Assembly (NCBI RefSeq): GCF_043290135.1
Contig: NC_134707.1
Span: forward strand, 141,733,319 to 141,797,318
Direction of reading: 5' to 3'
Source of the DNA: Rhipicephalus microplus
Taxonomy: Eukaryota > Arthropoda > Arachnida > Ixodida > Ixodidae
Length of the DNA: 64,000 nt
Part shown: positions 40,623 to 53,970 of the stretch, piece after piece
Layout of the letters: every line of letters begins with the position of its first letter
Numbering within the stretch: position 1 is the stretch's first letter
Position numbers and translations under genes: made by a program
The notes under the pieces: model-generated
Seen by the model: only the letters and a program-made list of their open reading frames with translations
What the model was told of the DNA's origin: nothing
Database searches by the model: none

Positions 40623-42400
40623 ACTAGAAACTCCACAACTAGAAACTCCGCAACTAGAAACTCCCCAACTAGAAACTCCACAACTAGAAACTCTGCAGCT
40701 AGAAACTCTGCAAATAGAAACTCCGCAACTAGAAACTCCACAACTAGAAAACCCTCAACTATAAACTTCACAACTAGAAACTCAACTAGAGACTGCACAA
40801 CTAGAAACTCCGCAACTAGAAACTCCGCAGCTAGAAACTCCGCAACTAGAAACTCCACAACTTAAAACTCTGCAACTCGAAACTCTGCAACTAGAAAATC
40901 CACAGCTAGAAACTCCGCAACTAGAAACTCCACAGCTAGAAACCCCACAACTATATACTTCACAACTAGCAACTCAACAACTAGAGACTGCACAACTAGA
41001 GACTCCCCCACTAGAAACTCCACAGCTAGTAACTCCGCAACTAGAAACTCCACAACTTGAAACTCCGCCACTAGAAGCTCCACAACTAGAAAACTCCGCA
41101 ACTACAAACTCTGCAACTAGAAACTCCACATCTAAAACTCCACAACTAGAAACTCCGCAACTAGAAACTCCCCAACTAGAAACTCCACAACCAGATTCTC
41201 CACAACTACAAATTCCACAACTAGAAACTCCACAACTTGAAACTCCACAACTTGAGACTTCGCAACAAGAAACTTGGCAACTAGAATCTCCACAACTAGA
41301 AACTCTGCAACTAGAAACTCCGCAACTACAAACTCCGCAACTACAAACTCCACAGCTAGAAACTCCACAACTTGAGACTTCGCAAATAGAAACTCGTCAA
41401 CTAGAAACTCAACAACTAGCAACTCCACAGCTAGAAACTCCACAACTAGAAACTCCACAACTTGAGAGCTCACCACTAGAAACTCCACAACTAGAAACTT
41501 CACAACTAGAGACTCCACAACTAGAAACTCCACCACTAGAAATTCCACAACTACAAACCTCACAACTAAAAACTCCACAACTAGAAACTCCGACACTGGA
41601 AACTCCACAGCCAGAAACTGTACAACTAGAAAAACCACTTCTATAAACTCCGCAACAACAAACTCTGCAACTAGAAACTCCACAACTAGAATTTCCACAG
41701 CTAGAGACTCAACAACTAGAGACTCCTCAACTAAAAACTCCACAACTAGACACTCCACAACTAGAAACTTCGCAACTAGAAACCCGACAACTAGAAACTC
41801 AACAACTACAAACTCCACACCTATAAATTTCTCAACTTGAAACTCCACAACTAAAACTCCACAACTAGAAACTCCACAACTAGAAACTCCGCAACTAGAA
41901 ACTCCCCTACTAGAAACTCCACAACTAGAAACTCTGCAGCTAGAAACTCTGCAAATAGAAACTCCGCAACTAGAAACTCCACAACTAGAAAACCCTCAAC
42001 TATAAACTTCACAACTAGAAACTCAACTAGAGACTGCACAACTAGAAACTCCGCAACTAGAAACTCCGCAGCTAGAAACTCCGCAACTAGAAACTCCACA
42101 ACTTAAAACTCTGCAACTCGAAACTCTGCAACTAGAAAATCCACAGCTAGAAACTCCGCAACTAGAAACTCCACAGCTAGAAACCCCACAACTATATACT
42201 TCACAACTAGCAACTCAACAACTAGAGACTGCACAACTAGAGACTCCCCCACTAGAAACTCCACAGCTAGTAACTCCGCAACTAGAAACTCCACAACTTG
42301 AAACTCCGCCACTAGAAGCTCCACAACTAGAAAACTCCGCAACTACAAACTCTGCAACTAGAAACTCCACATCTAAAACTCCACAACTAGAAACTCCGCA
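40610..42400. repeat. 1,241-bp tandem repeat, about 1.4 copies
   Basis: Bases 40,610-41,150 recur at 41,851-42,391 with offset 1,241. Both contain the truncated unit CAACTAGAAACT followed directly by the next unit (a 12-bp unit) and the CATCTAAAACTCC 14-bp unit at 41,133 and 42,374. The first copy holds rungs R1, R2 and R3 at 41,251, 41,371 and 41,461 and a P element near 41,635. Around 42.46 kb the second copy drifts toward the 36.2-37.0 kb version instead. Confidence 0.86.
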
Positions 42401-42911
42401 ACTAGAAACTCCCCAACTAGAAACTCCACAACTAGATTCTCCACAACTACAAATTCCACAACTAGAAACTCCACAACTTGAAACTCCACAACTTGAGACT
42501 TCGCAACAAGAAACTTGGCAACTAGAATCTCCACAACTAGAAACTCTGCAACTAGAGACTCCGCAACTACAAAGTCCGCAACTAGAAACTCCACAGCTAG
42601 AAACTCCACAACTTGAGACTTCGCGAATAGGAACTCGTCAACTAGAAACTCAACAACTAGAAACTCCACAGCTGGAAACTCCACAACTAGAAACTCCACA
42701 ACTTGAGAGTTCGCAACTAGAAACCCCACAACTAGAAACTCCACAACTAGAGACTCCACAACTAGAAACTCCACCACTAGAAACTCCACAACTACGAACC
42801 TCACAACTAGAAACTCAACAACTAGAAACTCCACAACTAGAAACTCCACAGCTAGAAACTCTACAATTTGAGACTTCGCAACAAGAAACTCGGCAACTAG
42901 AAACTCTGCAG

Positions 42912-45130
42912 CTATAAACTCCGCAACTAGAAACTCTGCAAATAGAAACTCCGCAACTAGAAACTCCACAGCTAGAAACCCCTCAACTCTAAACTTCACA
43001 ACTAGAAACTCAACAACTAGAGACTGCACAACTAGAGACTCCGCTATTAGAAACTCCGTAGCTAGAAACTCCGCAACTAGAAACTCCACAACTCGAAACT
43101 CTGCAACTAGAAAATCCACAACTATAAACTCAAGTAGAAACCCCCCAACTGGAAACTCCGCAACTAGAAACTCCGCAACTAGAAAATCCACAACTAGAAA
43201 CTCCACAACCAGAAACTTCCCAACAAGAAACTCCACAACTAGAAACTCCGCAACTAGAAACTCCACAACTAGAGACTGCACAACTAGAGACTTTGCATTT
43301 AGAAACTCCTCAGGTAGAAACTACACAACTAGAAACTCCACGACTAGAGATTCTATAAGAGGAAACTCCACAGCTAAAATTTCCACAACTACAAACTCCA
43401 CAACTAGAAACTCCACAACTTGGAACTCTGCAAATAGAAAAACTACAACAAGGAACTCGAAAACTAAAAACTCCAACTAGAAACTCTACAACTAGAGACT
43501 TCACAACTAGAAACTCCACAAATAGACACTCCACAACTAGAAACTCCACAACTAGAGACTCCACAACTAGGAACTCCAAAATTGAGACTCCACAACTAGA
43601 AACTACACAGATTGAAATTCCACAACTAGAAACTCCACAACTGGAAACTCCGCAACTAGAAACTCTGCAACTAGAAACTTTACAGCTAGAAACTCCACAA
43701 CTTGAGACTTCGCAAATAGAAACTCGTCAACTGGAAACTCAACCACTAGAAACTCCACAGCTAGAAACTCCACAACTAGAACCTCCACAACTTGAAACCC
43801 GACAAATAGATACTCCACAACGTGAAACACCACAACTAGATACTCCACAACTACACATTCCGCAACTAGAAACTCCACAACTAGAAACTCCTCAACTAGA
43901 AACTCCCCACTAGAAACTTCACAACTAGAATCTCTGCAACTAGAAACTCCGCAACTAGAAACTCTGCAACTAGAAACTCCGCAACTAGAAACTCCACAGC
44001 TAGAAACCCCACAACTATAAACTTCACAACTAGAAACTCAACAACTAGAGACTGCACAACTAGAGACTCCGCCACTAGAAACTCCACAACTAGTAACTCC
44101 GCAACTACAAACTCTGCAACTAGAAACTCCGCAACTAGAAACTCCATAGCTAAAAACTCCACAACTTCAAACACCACAACTAGATACTCCACAACTACAA
44201 ATTCCACAACTAGAAACTCCACAACTAGAAACACCACATCTAGAAACTGCGCAACAACAAACTCTGCAACCAGAAACTCCACAACTAGAATTTCCACAGC
44301 TAGAGACTCAACAACTAGAGGCTCCTCAACTAAAAGCTCCACAACTAGAAACTCCATAACTAGAAACTCCGCAACTTGAAACCCGACAACTAGAAACTCA
44401 ACAACTAGAAACTCCACACCTATAAATTCCTCAACTTGAAACTCCACAACTAAAACTCCACAACTAGAAACTCCACAACTAGAAACTCCGCAACTAGAAA
44501 CTCTCCAACTAGAAACTCCACAACTAGATTCTCCACAACTACAAATTCCACAACTAGAAACTCCACAACTAGAAACTCCACAACTAGAAACTTCGCAACT
44601 AGAAACTCCACAGCTAGAAACTCCACAACTTGAGACTTCGCAACAAGAAACTTGGCAACTAGAATCTCCACAACTAGAAACTCTGCAACTAGAAACTCCG
44701 CAACTACAAACTCCGCAACTAGAAACTCCACAGCTAGAAACTCCACAACTTGAGACTTCGCAAATAGAAACTCGTCAACTAGAAACTCAACAACTAGAAA
44801 CTCCACAGCTAGAAACTCCACAACTAGAAACTCCACAACTTGAGAGTTCGCAACTAGAAACCCCACAACTAGAAACTCCACAACTAGAGACTCCACAACT
44901 AGAAACTCCACCACTAAAAACTCCACAACTACGAACCTCACAACTAGAAACTCAACAACTAGAAACTCCGCAAGTGGAAACTGTGCAACTAGAAACTCCA
45001 CAGCTAGAAACCCCACAACTATAAACTTCACAACTAGCAACTCAACAACTAGAGATTGAATAACTAGAGACTCCGCAACTAGAAACTCCACAGCTAGTAA
45101 CTCCGCAACTAGAAACTCCACAACTTCAAA
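42912..45130. repeat. 2.2-kb segmental repeat, left copy
   Basis: This block matches 49,519-51,750 at offset 6,607, then 6,622 after one extra unit near 51.6 kb. It includes the M-N cassette at 43,289-43,620, a unit pair reading CCCCACTAGAAAC near 43,905 that is one base short, and the P-T cassette near 44.23-44.45 kb. It is the first M-N copy after the 18-kb gap in zone 2. Confidence 0.85.
44631..44870. repeat. R1-R2-R3 ladder (type copy)
   Basis: R1, R2 and R3 all begin CTTGAG. R1 is CTTGAGACTTCG followed by CAACAAG; R2 is the same followed by CAAATAG (or CAAAAAG); R3 is CTTGAGAGTTCG or CTTGAGAGCTCA. Spacing is constant where I checked: R1 to R2 is 120 bp (8 units) and R2 to R3 is 90 bp (6 units). 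Examples: 44,631/44,751/44,841; 41,251/41,371/41,461; R1-R2 at 39,421/39,541, 40,021/40,141, 5,461/5,581 and 8,221/8,341 (R3 at 8,431); R2-R3 at 39,771/39,861. The combination CTT+GAG+TCG is almost always inherited together. Confidence 0.87.
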
Positions 45131-45235
45131 CTCCGCCACTAGAATCTCCACAACTAGAAAACTCCGCAACTAGAAACTCTGCAACTAGAAACTCCGCAAC
45201 TACAAACTCCGCAACTAGAAACTCCACAGCTGGAA

Positions 45236-48200
45236 ACTCCACAACTTGAGACTTCGCAACGAGAAACTCGGCAACTAGAATCTCCACAACTAGAAACTCT
45301 GCAACTACAAACTCCGCAACTACAAACTCCGCAACTACAAACTCCACAGCTAGAAACCCCACAACTTGAGACTTCGCAAATAGAAACTCGTCAACTAGAA
45401 ACTCAACAACTAGAAACTCCACAGCTAGAAACTCCACAACTAGAAACTCTACAACTTGAGAGCTCACCACTAGAAACTCCACAACTAGAAACTCCACAAC
45501 TAGAGACTCCACAACTAGAAACTCCACCACTAGAAATTCCACAACTACAAACCTCACAACTAGAAACTCCACAACTAGAAACTCCGACACTGGAAACTCC
45601 ACAGCCAGAAACTCTACAACTAGAAAAACCACTTCTAGAAACTCCGCAACAACAAACTCTGCAACTAGAAACTCCACAACTAGAATTTCCACAGCTAGAG
45701 ACTCAACAACTAGAGACTCCTTAACTAAAAGCTCCACAACTAGACACTCCACAACTAGAAACCCGACAACTAGAAACTCAACAACTGCAAACTCCACACC
45801 TATAAATTCCTCAACTTGAAACTCCACAACTAAAACTCCACAACTAGAAACTCCACAACTAGAAACTCCACAACTAGAAACTCCGCAACTAGAAACTCCA
45901 CAACTAGAAACTCCACAACTAGAAACTCTGCAGCTAGAAACTCTGCAAATAGAAACTCCGCAACTAGAAACTCCACAACTAGAAAACCCTCAGCTATAAA
46001 CTTCACAACTAGAAACTCAACTAGAGACTGCACAACTAGAAACTCTGCAACTAGAAACTCCGCAGCTACCAGCTCCGCAACTAGAAACTCCACAACTTAA
46101 AACTCTGCAACTCGAAACTCTGCAACTAGAAAATCCACAGCTAGAAACTCCACAACTTGAAACACCACAACTAAATACTCCACAACTACAAATTCCACAA
46201 CTAGAAACTCCACAACTAGAAACTCCACAGCTAGAAACTCCACAACTTGAGACTTCCCAACAAGAAACTCGGCAACTAGAATCTCCGCAACTAGAAACTC
46301 TGCAACTAGAAACTACGCAACTACAAACTCGCAACTAGAAACTCCACAGCTAGAAACTCCACAACTTGAGACTTCGCAAATAGAAACACGTCAACTAGAA
46401 ACTCAACAACTAGAAACTCAACAGCTAGAAACTCCACAACTAGAAACTCCGCAACTTGAGAGTTCGCCACTAGAAACTCTACAACTAGAAACTCCACAAC
46501 TAGAGACTTCACAACTAGAAACTCCACCACTAGAAATTCCCCAACTACAAACCTCACAACTAGAAACTCCATAACTAGAAACTCCGCAACTGGAAACTCC
46601 ACAGCCAGAAACTCTACAACCTAAAAACCACATCTAGAAACTCCGCAACAACAAACTCTCCAACTAGAAACTCCACAACAAGAATTTCCACAGCTAGAGA
46701 CTCAACAACTAGAGACTCCTCAACTAAAAGCTCCACAACTAGACACTCCACAACTAGAAACTCCGCAACTAGAAACCCGACAACTAAAAACTCAACAACT
46801 ACAACCTCCAAACCTATTAATTCCTCCACTTGAAACTCCACAACTAAAACTCCACAACTAGAAACTCCACAACTACAAACTCCACAACTGGAAACTCCGC
46901 AACTAGAAACTCCCGAGCTAGAAACTCTACAACTAGAAACTCTGCAGCTAGAAACTCCGCAACTAGAATCTCTGCAAATAGAAACTCCGCAACTAGAAAC
47001 TCCACAGCTAGAAACTCCACAACTTGAGACTTCGCAACAAGAAACTTGGCAACTAGAATCTCCACAACTAGAAACTCTGCAACTAGAAACTCCGCAACTA
47101 CAAACTCCGCAACTAGAAACTCCACAGCTAGAGACTCAACAACTAGAGGCTCCTCAACAAAAAGCTCCACAACTAGAAACTCCATAACTAGAAACTCCGC
47201 AACTTCAAACCCGACAACTAGAAACTCAACAACTAGAAACTCCACACCTATAAATTCCTCAACCTTAAACTCCACGCTAAAACTCCACAACAAGAAACTC
47301 CACAACTAGAAACTCCGCAACTAGAAACTCCCCAACTAGAAACTCCACAACTAGATTCTCCACAACTACAAATTCCACAACTAGAAACTCCACAACTAGA
47401 AACTCCACAACTAGAAACTCCGCAACTAGAAACTCCACAGCTAGAAACTCCACAACTTGAGACTTCGCAACAAGAAACTTGGCAACTAGAATCTCCACAA
47501 CTAGAAACTCTGCAACTAGAAACTCCGCAACTACAAACTCCGCAACTAGAAACTCCACAGCTAGAAACTCCACAACTTGAGACTTCGCAAAAAGAAACTC
47601 GTCAACTAGAAACTCAACAACTAGAAACTCCACAGCTAGAAACTCCACAACTAGAAACTCCACAACTAGAAACTCCACAACTTGAGACTTCGCAACAAGA
47701 AACTTGGCAACTAGAATTTCCAAAACTAGAAACTCTGCAAACAGAGACTCCGCAACTACAAACTCCGCAACTAGAAACTCCACAGCTAGAAACTCCACAA
47801 CTTGAGACTTCGCAAATAGGAACTCGTCAACTAGAAACTCAACAACTAGAAACTCCACAGCTGGAAACTCCACAACTAGAAACTCCACAACTTGAGAGTT
47901 CGCAACTAGAAACCCCACAACTAGAAACTCCACAACTAGAGACTCCACAACTAGAAACTCCACCACTAGAAACTCCACAACTACAAACCTCACAACTAGA
48001 AACTCAACAACTAGAAACTCCGCAACTAGAAACTCCACAGCTAGAAACTCCACAACTTGAGACTTCGCAACAAGAAACTCGGCAACTAGAATCTCCACAA
48101 CTAGAAACTCTGCAACTAGAAACTCCGCAACTACAAACTCCGCAACTAGAAACTCCACAGCTTGAAACTCCACAACTTGAGACTTCGCAAATAGAAACTC

Positions 48201-48651
48201 GTCAACTAGAAACTCAACAACTAGAAACTCCACAGCTAGAAACTCCGCAACTTGGGAGTTCGCCACTAGAAACTCCACAACTAGAAACTCCACAACTAGA
48301 GACTCCACAACTAGAAACTCCACCGCTAGAAATTCCACAACTACAAACCTCACAACTAGAAACTCCATAACTAGAAACTCCGCAACTGGAAACTCCACAG
48401 CCAGATACTCTACAACTAGACAAACCACATCTAGAAAGTCCGCAACAACAAACTCTGCAACTAGAAACTTCACAACTAGAACTTCCACAGCTAGAGACTC
48501 AACAACTAGAGACTCCTCAACTAAAAGCTCCACAACTAGACACTCCACAACTAAAAACTCCGCAACTAGAATTCCGACAACTAGAAACTCAACAACTACA
48601 ACCTCCAAACCTATAAATTCCTCAACTTGAAACTCCACAACTAAAACTCCA
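45236..48651. repeat. 3.4-kb segmental repeat, right copy
   Basis: This is the partner of 37,190-40,620 at offsets 8,046 to 8,031. It contains most of the longest open frame in the window (minus strand, 47,277-48,713, 478 codons of Glu-Phe-Leu-Val-Val type). The left copy splits the same stretch because of a one-base indel near 39,247/47,275, which argues against selection on the frame. Confidence 0.86.
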
Positions 48652-49518
48652 CAACTAGAAACTCCACAACTAGAAACTCCACAACTGGAAACTCCGCAAC
48701 TAGAAACTCCCAAACTAGAAACTCTACAACTAGAAACTCTGCAGCTAGAAACTCCGCAACTAGAAACTCTGCAAATTGAAACTCCGCAACTAGAAACTCC
48801 ACAGCTAGAAACCCCTCAACTATAAACTTCACAACTAGAAACTCAACAACTAGAGACTGCACAACTAGAGACTCCGCAACTAGAAACTCCGCAGCTAGAA
48901 ACTCCGCAACTAGAAACTCCACAACTTGAAACTCTGCAACTCGAAACTCTGCAACTAGAAAATCCACAACTATAAACTCAAGTAGAAACTCCGCAACTAG
49001 AAACTCCGCAACTAGAAAATCCACAACTAGAAACTTCACAACTAGAAACTCCCCAACAAAAACCTCCAAAACTAGAAACTCCAAAACTAGAAACTCCACA
49101 ACTAGAGACTGCACAACTAGAGACTTTGCATTTAGAAACTGCTCAGATAGAAACTACACAACTAGAAGCTCCACGACTAGAGATTCCATAGGTAGAAACT
49201 CCACAGCTAAAATTTCCACAACTACAAACCCCACAACTAGAAACTCTGCAAATAGAAAATCTACAACAAGGAACTCGAAAACTAAAAACTCCAACGAGAA
49301 ACTCTACAACTAGACACTCCACAACTAGAAACTCCGCCACTAGAAACCCGACAACTAGAAACTCAACAACTACAAACTCCACACCTATAAATTCCTCAAC
49401 TTGAAACGCCACAACTAAAACTCCACAACTAGAAACTCCACAACTAGAAACTCCACAACAAGAAACTCCGCAACTAGAAACTCCACAACTAGAAACTCCA
49501 CAACTAGAAACTCTGCAG
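48652..49518. repeat. M-only segment between two duplications
   Basis: This lies between the end of the 3.4-kb block and the start of the 2.2-kb block. It resembles 0.53-1.2 kb and 56.45-57.1 kb: it has the CCCAAACTAG unit near 48,710 and an M element near 49,125 in variant form (ACTGCTCAGATAG). The N element is missing, because the sequence switches near 49,310 to a P-T cassette. No gene is visible. Confidence 0.7.
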
Positions 49519-50244
49519 CTAGAAACTCCGCAACTAGAAACTCTGCAAATAGAAACTCCGCAACTAGAAACTCCACAGCTAGCAACCCCTCAACTATAAA
49601 CTTCACAACTAGAAACTCAACAACTAGAGACTGCACAACTAGAGACTCCGCTATTAGAAACTCCGCAGCTAGAAACTCCGCAACTAGAAACTCCACAACT
49701 CGAAACTCTGCAACTAGAAAATCCACAACTATAAACTCAAGTAGAATCCCCCCAACTGGAAACTCCGCAACTAGAAACTCCGCAACTAGAAAATCCACAA
49801 CTAGAAACTTCACAACTAGAAACTCCCCAACAAGAAACTCCACAACTAGAAACTCCGCAACTAGAAACTCCACAACTAAAGACTGCACAACTAGAGACTT
49901 TGCATTTAGAAACTCCTCAGATAGAAACTACACAACTAGAAACTCCACGACTAGAGATTCTGTAAGAAGAAACTCCACAGCTAAAATGTCCACAACTACA
50001 AACTCCACAACTAGAAACTCCACAACTTGGAACTCTGCAAATAGAAAATCTACAACAAGGAACTCGAAAACTAAAAACTCCAACTAGAAACTCTACAACT
50101 AGAGACTTCACAACTAGAAACTCCGCAAATAGACACTCCACAACTAGAAACTCCACAACTAGAGACTCCACAACTAGGAACTCCAAAATTGAGACTCCAC
50201 AACTAGAAACTACACAGATTGAAATTCCACAACTAGAAACTCCA

Positions 50245-53200
50245 CAACTGGAAACTCCGCCACTAGAAACTCTGCAACTAGAAACTTTACAGCTAGAAAC
50301 TCCACAACTTGAGACTTCGCAAATAGAAACTCGTCAACTGGAAACTCCACCACTAGAAACTCCACAGCTAGAAACTCCACAACTAGAAACTCCACAACTT
50401 GAAACCCGACAAATAGATACTCCACAACGTGAAACACCACAACTAGATACTCCACAACTACACATTCCGCAACTAGAAACTCCACAACTAGAAACTCCTC
50501 AACTAGAAACTCCCCACTAGAAACTTCACAACTAGAATCTCTGCAACTAGAAACTCCGCAACTAGAAACTCTGCAACTAGAAACTCCGCAACTAGAAACT
50601 CCACAGCTAGAAACCCCACAACTATAAACTTCACAACTAGAAACTCAACAACTAGAGACTGCAAAACTAGAGACTCCGCCACTAGAAACTCCACAAGTAG
50701 TAACTCCCCAACTACAAACTCTGCAACTAGAAACTCCGCAACTAGAAACTCCACAGCTAGAAACTCCACAACTTCAAACACCGCAACTAGATACTCCACA
50801 ACTACAAATTCCACAACTAGAAACTCCACAACTAGAAACACCACATCTAGAAACTCCGCAACAACAAACTCTGCAACCAGAAACTCCACAACTAGAATTT
50901 CCACAGCTAGAGACTCAACAACTAGAGGCTCCTAAACTAAAAGCTCCACAACTAGAAACTCCATAACTAGAAACTCCGCAACTTGAAACCCGACAACTAG
51001 AAACTCAACAACTAGAAACTCTACACCTATAAATTCCTCAACTTGAAACTCCACAACTAAAACTCCACAACTAGAAACTCCACAACTAGAAACTCCGCAA
51101 CTAGAAACTCCCCAACAAGAAACTCCACAACTAGATTCTCCACAACTACAAATTCCACAACTAGAAACTCCACAACTAGAAACTCCACAACTAGAAACTC
51201 CGCAACTAGAAACTCCACAGCTAGAAACTCCACAACTTGAGACTTCGCAACAAGAAACTTGGCAACTAGAATCTCCACAACTAGAAACTCTGCAACTAGA
51301 AACTCCGCAACTACAAACTCCACAACTAGAAACTCCACAGCTAGAAACTCCACAACTTGAGACTTCGCAAATAGAAACTCGTCAACTAGAAACTCAATAA
51401 CTAGAAACTCCACAGGTAGAAACTCCACAACTATAAACTCCACAACTTGAGAGTTCGCAACTGGAATCCCCACAACAACAAACTCCACAACTAGAGACTC
51501 CACAACTAGAAACTCCACCACTAAAAACTCCACAACTACGAACCTCACAACTAGAAACTCAACAACTAGAAACTCCGCAAGTGGAAACTGTGCAACTAGA
51601 AACTCCGCAACTAGAAACTCCACAGCTAGAAACCCCACAACTATAAACTTCACAACTAGCAACTCAACAACTAGAGACTGCACAACTAGAGACTCCGCAA
51701 CTAGAAACTCCACAGCTAGTAACTCCGCAACTAGAAACTCCAGAACTTGAAACTCCGCCACTAGAAACTCCACAACTGGAAACTCCGCCACTAGAAACTC
51801 TGCAACTAGAAACTTTACAGCTAGAAACTCCACAACTTGAGACTTCGCAAATAGAAACTCGTCAACTGGAAACTCCACCACTAGAAACTCCACAGCTAGA
51901 AACTCCACAACTAGAAACTCCACAACTTGAAACCCGACAAATAGATACTCCACAACGTGAAACACCACAACTAGATACTCCACAACTACACATTCCGCAA
52001 CTAGAAACTCCACAACTAGAAACTCTTCAACTAGAAACTCCCCACTAGAAACTTCACAACTAGAATCTCTGCAACTAGAAACTCCGCAACTAGAAACTCT
52101 GCAACTAGAAACTCCGCAACTAGAAACTCCACAGCTAGAAACCCCACAACTATAAACTTCACAACTAGCAACTCAACAACTAGAGACTGCACAACTAGAG
52201 ACTCCGCCACTAGAAACTCCACAACTAGTAACTCCGCAACTACAAACTCTGCAACTAGAAACTCCGCAGCTAGAAACTCCACAGCTAGAAACTCCACAAC
52301 TTCAAACACTGCAACTAGATACTCCACAACTACAAATTCCACAACTAGAAACTCCACAACTAGAAACACCACATCTAGAAACTCCGCAACAACAAACTCT
52401 GCAACCAGAAACTCCACAACTCGAATTTCCACAGCTAGAGACTCAACAACTAGAGGCTCCTAAACTAAAAGCTCCACAACTAGAAACTCCATAACTAGAA
52501 ACTCCGCAACTTGAAACCCGACAACTAGAAACTCAACAACTAGAAACTCCACACCTATAAATTCCTCAACTTGAAACTCCACAACTAAAACTCCACAACT
52601 AGAAACTCCACAACTAGAAACTCCGCAACTAGAAACTCCCCAACAAGAAACTCCACAACTAGATTCTCCACAACTACAAATTCCACAACTAGAAACTCCA
52701 CAACTAGAAACTCCACAACTAGAAACTCCGCAACTAGAAACTCCACAGCTAGAAACTCCACAACTTGAGACTTCGCAACAAGAAACTTGGCAACTAGAAT
52801 CTCCACAACTAGAAACTCTGCAACTAGAAACTCCGCAACTACAAACTCCACAACTAGAAACTCCACAGCTAGAAACTCCACAACTTGAGACTTCGCAAAT
52901 AGAAACTCGTCAACTAGAAACTCAACAACTAGAAACTCCACAGGTAGAAACTCCACAACTAGAAACTCCACAACTTGAGAGTTCGCAACTTGAATCCCCA
53001 CAACAACAAACTCCACAACTAGAGACTCCACAACTAGAAACTCCACCACTTAAAACTCCACAACTACGAACCTCACAACTAGAAACTCAACAACTAGAAA
53101 CTCCGCAAGTGGGAACTGTGCAACTAGAAACTCCGCAACTAGAAACTCCACAGCTAGAAACCCCACAACTATAAACTTCACAACTAGCAACTCAACAACT

Positions 53201-53300
53201 AGAGACTGCACAACTAGAGACTCCGCAACTAGAAACTCCACAGCTAGTAACTCCGCAACTAGAAACTCCACAACTTGAAACTCCGCCACTAGAATCTCCA
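50245..53300. repeat. 1,528-bp tandem duplication (two full copies)
   Basis: Bases 50,245-51,772 are followed directly by 51,773-53,300 at constant offset 1,528. The joint is marked by GAAACTCCGCCAC at 50,251 and 51,779. The period is 102 units minus 2 bp; each copy contains one 14-bp ACTAAAACTCC unit (51,057 and 52,585) and one short CCCCACTAG joint (near 50,511 and 52,039), which accounts for the 2 bp. Single-base differences are few, for example near 51,397 and 52,925. It is the cleanest simple tandem duplication in the window. Confidence 0.9.
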
Positions 53301-53970
53301 CAACTAGAAAACTCCGCAACTAGAAACTCTGCAACTAGAAACTCCGCAACTACAAACTCCGCAACTAGAAACTCCACAGCTAGAAACTCCACAACTTGAG
53401 ACTTCGCAAATAGAAACTCGTCAACTAGAAACTCAACAACTACAAACTCCACAGCTAGAAACTCCGCAACTAGAAAATCCACAGCTAGAAACTCCACAAC
53501 TTGAGACTTCGCAACAAGAAACTCGGCAACTAGAATCTCCACAACTAGAAACTCTGCAACTAGAAGCTCCACAACTAGAAACTCCACAACTTGAGAGCTC
53601 ACCACTAGAAACTCGACAACTAGAAACTCCACAACTAGAGACTCCACAACTAGAAACTCCACCACTAGAAATTCCACAACTACAAACCTCACAACTAGAA
53701 ACTCCACAACTACAAACTCCGACACTGGAAACTCCACAGCCAGAAACTCTACAACTAGAAAAACCACTTCTAGAAACTCCGCAACAACAAACTCTGCAAC
53801 TAGAAACTCCACAACTAGAATTTCCACAGCTAGAGACTCAACAACTAGAGACTCCTCAACTAAAAGCTCCACAACTAGACACTCCACAACTAGAAACTTC
53901 GCAACTAGAAACCCGACAACTAGATACTCCACAATTACAAATTCCGCAACTAGAAACTCCACAACTAGAA
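52700..53970. repeat. Segmental repeat shared with 58.5-59.8 kb
   Basis: This segment matches 58,525-59,795 at offset 5,825. It ends where one copy goes on to the CCCCACTAG joint and the other to plain units. It includes a third relative of the 1,528-bp repeat tail, so the copying of this block post-dates or overlaps that duplication. Confidence 0.8.

Noticed and set aside
47277..48713. 478-codon minus-strand frame of Glu-Phe-Leu-Val-Val repeats, which looks like a hydrophobic repeat protein
   Set aside because: There is no signal of a gene around it, the frame is intrinsically stop-poor, and the near-identical copy at 39.2-40.6 kb is split differently by a single-base indel.
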